Shown here in pieces: positions 7,114 to 9,123 of a stretch of DNA of 9,123 bases. The notes under the pieces were generated by a model. It made no database searches. It worked only from the letters and a program-made list of their open reading frames with translations, and had not been told where the DNA came from. Both the position numbers and the translations under genes were made by a program. Position 1 is the first letter of the stretch. Each line of letters begins with the position of its first letter. Origin of the DNA: CAZDDA01 sp964568045 (GTDB taxonomy: Bacteria; Bipolaricaulota; Bipolaricaulia; UBA7950; UBA9294); contig CAZMOL010000062.1 of NCBI GenBank assembly GCA_964568045.1, positions 1-9,123 on the forward strand, written 5' to 3'.

Positions 7114-7123
7114 TGGTATAGCC
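7105..7123. promoter_or_regulatory. Perfect palindromic operator over the mazEF -10 box
   Basis: GGCTATAC (7105-7112), ATG, GTATAGCC (7116-7123): a perfect 8-bp dyad around a 3-nt centre, overlapping the -10 box and ending just before the mazE ribosome site. MazE-type antitoxins bind such palindromes through the AbrB domain and repress their own operon, more tightly with MazF. That this is the MazE operator is inferred from position and family. Confidence 0.75.
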
Positions 7124-7138
7124 AGAGGAGGAATGAGC

Positions 7139-7387
7139 ATGGTTACGAAGGTCCAGAAATGGGGAAATAGTCAGGGCCTCCGTCTTCCCAAACAGGTCCT
7201 TAAGGACGCGCGCATCTCGATTGGTGATGATGTTGATGTGACTGCACGAGACGGCGTTATTGTCATTGCCCCCGTGAGAAGGGTACGCGGGAAACAGAGT
7301 CTGCGAGAACTGGTGTCAGGCATTCCCAAGAACTACGAGCCCGGGGAAATCGATTGGGGAAAACCAGTCGGCCGAGAGGCATGGTAA
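7139..7387 (+). CDS. mazE: MazE-type antitoxin (AbrB/SpoVT domain)
   Basis: An 82-residue protein. The N-terminus, VTKVQKWGNSQGLRLPKQVL, is the swapped-hairpin AbrB/MazE DNA-binding motif, with KWGNS and RLP nearly invariant in the family; VDVTARDGVIVIAPV completes the domain by about residue 46. The C-terminal part (SLRELVSGIP, then EIDWGKPVGREAW) is the flexible tail that inserts into the toxin. It neutralises MazF and represses the operon. I start it at ATG 7139, seven bases after AGAGGAGG (7124-7131); ATG 7133 is too close to that site and the longer open frame upstream has no support. The TAA stop at 7385-7387 directly abuts the toxin start. Confidence 0.93.
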   Translation: MVTKVQKWGNSQGLRLPKQVLKDARISIGDDVDVTARDGVIVIAPVRRVRGKQSLRELVSGIPKNYEPGEIDWGKPVGREAW

Positions 7388-7723
7388 TTGAGTACCTACG
7401 TTCCAAGAAAGGGCGACTTCATTGCCGTTACCTTCGATCCGCAGTCTGGCCGTGAGCAGAGAGGCCGTCGGCCTGCCCTTGTTGTGAGCAACACCCTGTT
7501 CAACAGACACACAGGTCTCGCTATCGTTTGTCCCTTAACCAACACAGATCGGCATTTCCCCTTCCATGTGGCCGTTGAGAACGACCCGGAAGTAACCGGA
7601 TTCGTCATGGTTGAACAGGTCAAGTCGATCGATTTTTGCGCACGTAAGGCTAAGCGCATCGGGAGGGCTTCAGATAGCCTGCTTGACGAAGCCCTGTCCA
7701 TACTTGATGCCTGCATTTATTGA
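7388..7723 (+). CDS. mazF: MazF/PemK-type endoribonuclease toxin
   Basis: A 111-residue toxin with the full MazF/PemK core. YVPRKGDFIAVTFDP and GREQRGRRPALVVS match the beginning of E. coli MazF, CPLTNTD carries the conserved threonine, and GFVMVEQVKSIDF is the hallmark strand before the C-terminal helix. By alignment in my head, R28 and T51 correspond to E. coli R29 and T52, which are needed for RNA cleavage, so it looks active. Family members cut mRNA at short sequences and arrest growth. The start is TTG 7388, immediately after the mazE stop, with GAGAGG at 7374-7379; the weak start and coupling would keep toxin below antitoxin. Target sequence cannot be predicted. Confidence 0.95.
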   Translation: MSTYVPRKGDFIAVTFDPQSGREQRGRRPALVVSNTLFNRHTGLAIVCPLTNTDRHFPFHVAVENDPEVTGFVMVEQVKSIDFCARKAKRIGRASDSLLDEALSILDACIY

Positions 7724-7725
7724 AG

Positions 7726-7802
7726 GCACAACCAATCGCTTCACCGGATGCGGCGACAAGCTGCGCGCTGATGGAGGCATTCCGGTGACACGCACCTTAG
7801 TT
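7726..7802 (+). other. Integron attC-like imperfect palindrome after mazF
   Basis: Just past the mazF stop, GCACAAC (7726-7732) resembles the attC left core RYYYAAC with one mismatch. CAATCGCT follows, then TCACCGGATGC (7741-7751), which pairs with GCA-T-TCCGGTGA (7777-7788), leaving one bulged T. Seven bases later CTTAGTT (7796-7802) is a degenerate right core compared with GTTRRRY. Order, spacing, bulged base and position right after a cassette-like gene fit a decayed attC site. No integrase gene is in the window, and the essential G of GTT is missing, so an ordinary stem-loop is the alternative. Confidence 0.35.
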
Positions 7803-7804
7803 CG

Positions 7805-7853
7805 AAGCGCTTTCTCTTTGCCAACCCGCGAGGCCTTTTGGCAAAGAGTGCTT
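7805..7853 (+). repeat. Long hairpin with GNRA-type loop between mazF and the racemase gene
   Basis: CTCTTTGCCAA (7814-7824) and TTGGCAAAGAG (7838-7848) form a perfect 11-bp stem. AAGCG (7805-7809) and TGCTT (7849-7853) can extend it by five pairs beyond a one-sided bulge. Inside the loop CC and GG close a GCGA tetraloop (7828-7831), a GNRA sequence. There is no T-run, so it is not a standard terminator. The rest of the gap, 7854-8063, holds no gene I can support. Confidence 0.6.
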
Positions 7854-8063
7854 ATGGCTACGCGTGGGGGTCTGTTGGCCAGAAAAGGCGCCTGCAATCC
7901 GGTTCTCTACTTGCCGGTAGTACAAACTAAAGGGACAGGCCACTACGATAGGTCGGTGATCGGTCCTGTAAGGGGTATCGGTGGAAAGTTGAAGCTTCGA
8001 GTTTTTGGACGCAAGGAGGGCGGGTCAGCCCAGAAAACTACTATGCGAGAAGACGATTCTCTT

Positions 8064-8070
8064 AAGGAGG
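8064..8070 (+). promoter_or_regulatory. Strong ribosome binding site of the racemase-family gene
   Basis: AAGGAGG, a full complement to the 16S anti-SD core, lies five bases before ATG 8076 and fixes that start. No convincing promoter is visible in the 352-bp gap upstream. Confidence 0.85.
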
Positions 8071-8075
8071 ACTGA

Positions 8076-8807
8076 ATGAGGATAAAGATTATTCTGCCGA
8101 TCACTCAAGATTATTTTGACGAGAGGCAGCTAGAAGTCGCGGAACAGTTTGCCGCGGAAGGCACTGAGATAACCTGTACCCACCTACGAAAAGGGCCTGA
8201 GACTGTTGAGAGCCAAGTTGATAACGCCTTTGCTGTCCCAGGTATTCTGGAAGAGGTCAAGAAAGCGGAAGATGAGGGATACGACGGCGTTTTTATTAGC
8301 TGTATCGGAGATCCGGGGTTGAAGGCCGCGCGCGAAGCAGCAAATATCCCCATCGTTGGTGCTGCTGAGACAGCGATGATCTTTGCTTCAGCCATAGCGC
8401 AAAGGTTCTCTGTCATCACAGTGCTTCCTAGTCTCGCACCGATGATAGAGGATCATGCAAAGCTTTTGGGTGTCCGTGAGAAACTGGCTTCCATTCGGAA
8501 CATAAACGTGGGTGTTGCGGAGATAAACGCCGCTCGTGAATCCGGACAGACCAGTGAGTCTCTGTACGAGGAATCCATCAAAGCTATAGAGAACGACGGT
8601 GCTCACGCACTCGTTCTTGGTGGTACCTGTATGGCGGGAGTTGGGCCGGACTTGGAGAAGAAGCTCAGAGAAAAAAATGGATATGACATTCCCATTATCG
8701 ATTCCGGGATCGTGCCGGTGAAGTTCCTGGAAGCTTTGGTGTCGCTTGGGTTAACGCAAAGCAAATTGACCTATATGACCCCAGCCAAGAAAGAGAGGAC
8801 CACATAA
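8076..8807 (+). CDS. Asp/Glu/hydantoin racemase-family protein
   Basis: A 243-residue soluble protein of the Asp/Glu/hydantoin racemase superfamily. The two catalytic cysteines expected for two-base, cofactor-free racemisation are present: C76 in GVFISCIGDPG and C185 in LGGTCMAG, the same layout as hydantoin racemase of Sinorhizobium (Cys76 and Cys181, from memory). ESQVDNAFAVPGIL, IPIVGAAETAMIFASA, RFSVITVLPS and IPIIDSGIVPVKFLEA are other family blocks. It could racemise hydantoins or acidic amino acids, or act as a maleate isomerase-like or AroM-like enzyme. No hydantoinase or carbamoylase gene is nearby, so the substrate is open. It stands alone, with its own strong ribosome site, and is followed 24 bp later by the second copy of the 70-bp repeat. 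Confidence 0.88.
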   Translation: MRIKIILPITQDYFDERQLEVAEQFAAEGTEITCTHLRKGPETVESQVDNAFAVPGILEEVKKAEDEGYDGVFISCIGDPGLKAAREAANIPIVGAAETAMIFASAIAQRFSVITVLPSLAPMIEDHAKLLGVREKLASIRNINVGVAEINAARESGQTSESLYEESIKAIENDGAHALVLGGTCMAGVGPDLEKKLREKNGYDIPIIDSGIVPVKFLEALVSLGLTQSKLTYMTPAKKERTT

Positions 8808-8831
8808 GGATCAAGATAGGAATCGGTACGG

Positions 8832-8901
8832 GGTGAGACCTTTTCTCTTGAATCATAGGTACCTGTCGCTTTGACTTGTTTGATCGAAACTGAAGGTGTG
8901 A
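8832..8901. repeat. 70-bp direct repeat, copy 2
   Basis: The partner of 6798-6867, in the same orientation and 2034 bp downstream, starting 24 bp after the racemase-family stop. The hairpin arm that precedes copy 1 has no counterpart here. The two copies bracket the mazEF and racemase genes. The last part keeps TTGAT, a variable base, then GAAACT in both copies. Confidence 0.75.
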
Positions 8902-8918
8902 TCTGTTTTGGCTCGGTC

Positions 8919-9014
8919 AAATGGGCGCTCGTACAGGTATTGGAGTACACGGCGATCCACCTGGGGCAGATGCGGCCTATTCGCAGGCTGTGGGAACAGA
9001 ACCACGCGATCTAG
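8919..9014 (+). pseudogene. Remnant of the C-terminus of a DinB-like protein
   Basis: The last 31 codons before the TAG at 9012-9014 read KWALVQVLEYTAIHLGQ followed by MRPIRRLWEQNHAI. The HLGQ..(P)IRRLW pattern is the usual C-terminal helix of DinB-family four-helix-bundle proteins, whose histidine ligates a metal. No start codon, ribosome site or upstream DinB sequence exists; the frame runs back into the 70-bp repeat and stops there. I read it as a decayed gene end. The rest of 9015-9123 shows nothing I can name. Confidence 0.4.
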
Positions 9015-9123
9015 CCATTATTGACTTCCCAGCCCAAATGGTGCTCAGAGAAAGACAGAGAACAGTCTAGGAAGATCCAGGTGCTTCATAGTAATCTCAT
9101 TAGAAGATTTGCCTTTCTCTAAG

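Noticed and set aside
6959..7138. N-terminal extension of MazE to about 142 residues
   Set aside because: It would put the consensus promoter, operator and ribosome site inside the gene, and the extra residues do not resemble any MazE; ATG 7139 fits the family length.
7611..8075. Open frame of about 154 codons ending just before the racemase-family gene
   Set aside because: Its first third lies out of frame inside mazF, it has no recognisable domain or good start, and the rest spans hairpins in non-coding sequence.

Overview
The window is bacterial DNA of moderately high GC with Gram-negative-like gene content: Shine-Dalgarno starts, ATG/GTG/TTG start codons, an AbrB/MazE toxin-antitoxin pair and an OLD-family nuclease. 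The sequence alone does not place it in a phylum. There are no rRNA or tRNA genes, no recognisable transposase or integrase, and no CRISPR array.

Left block (1-3818) looks like ordinary metabolism and transport. It holds the 5' end of an ABC-transporter ATPase (minus strand), a divergent ZIP-family metal transporter (286-1050), and a two-gene unit of a pyridoxamine-phosphate-oxidase-like flavin protein (1230-1658) and a ferredoxin-nitroreductase fusion (1683-2573). A convergent MFS transporter follows (2601-3818, minus).

Right block (3985-8807) is all on the plus strand and looks accessory; by eye it is less GC-rich. First comes a tight four-gene unit: a three-helix membrane protein with a DSKA motif resembling SLATT/Pycsar-effector membrane proteins (3985-4506), a 56-residue acidic polyproline protein (4512-4682), a 61-residue single-helix protein (4744-4929), and an OLD-family ABC-ATPase/TOPRIM nuclease (4926-6734). 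The last two share a GTGA overlap. This is the best candidate in the window for an undescribed defence-type system: a DNA-acting ATPase-nuclease made together with membrane proteins. The function is inferred, not shown.

Next is a mazEF toxin-antitoxin module (7139-7723) with a consensus sigma-70 promoter and a perfect 19-bp palindrome over the -10 box, then an Asp/Glu/hydantoin racemase-family gene (8076-8807). The DNA between these accessory genes is structured. It contains a 70-bp direct repeat (about 81% identical) after the nuclease gene and again after the racemase gene, integron attC-like imperfect palindromes just after the nuclease and mazF stop codons, a long GNRA-capped hairpin after mazF, and coding remnants, one of them DinB-like near the right edge. 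This pattern fits a region built by repeated gene acquisition, possibly a decayed integron-like array, but no integrase gene is visible to confirm it.
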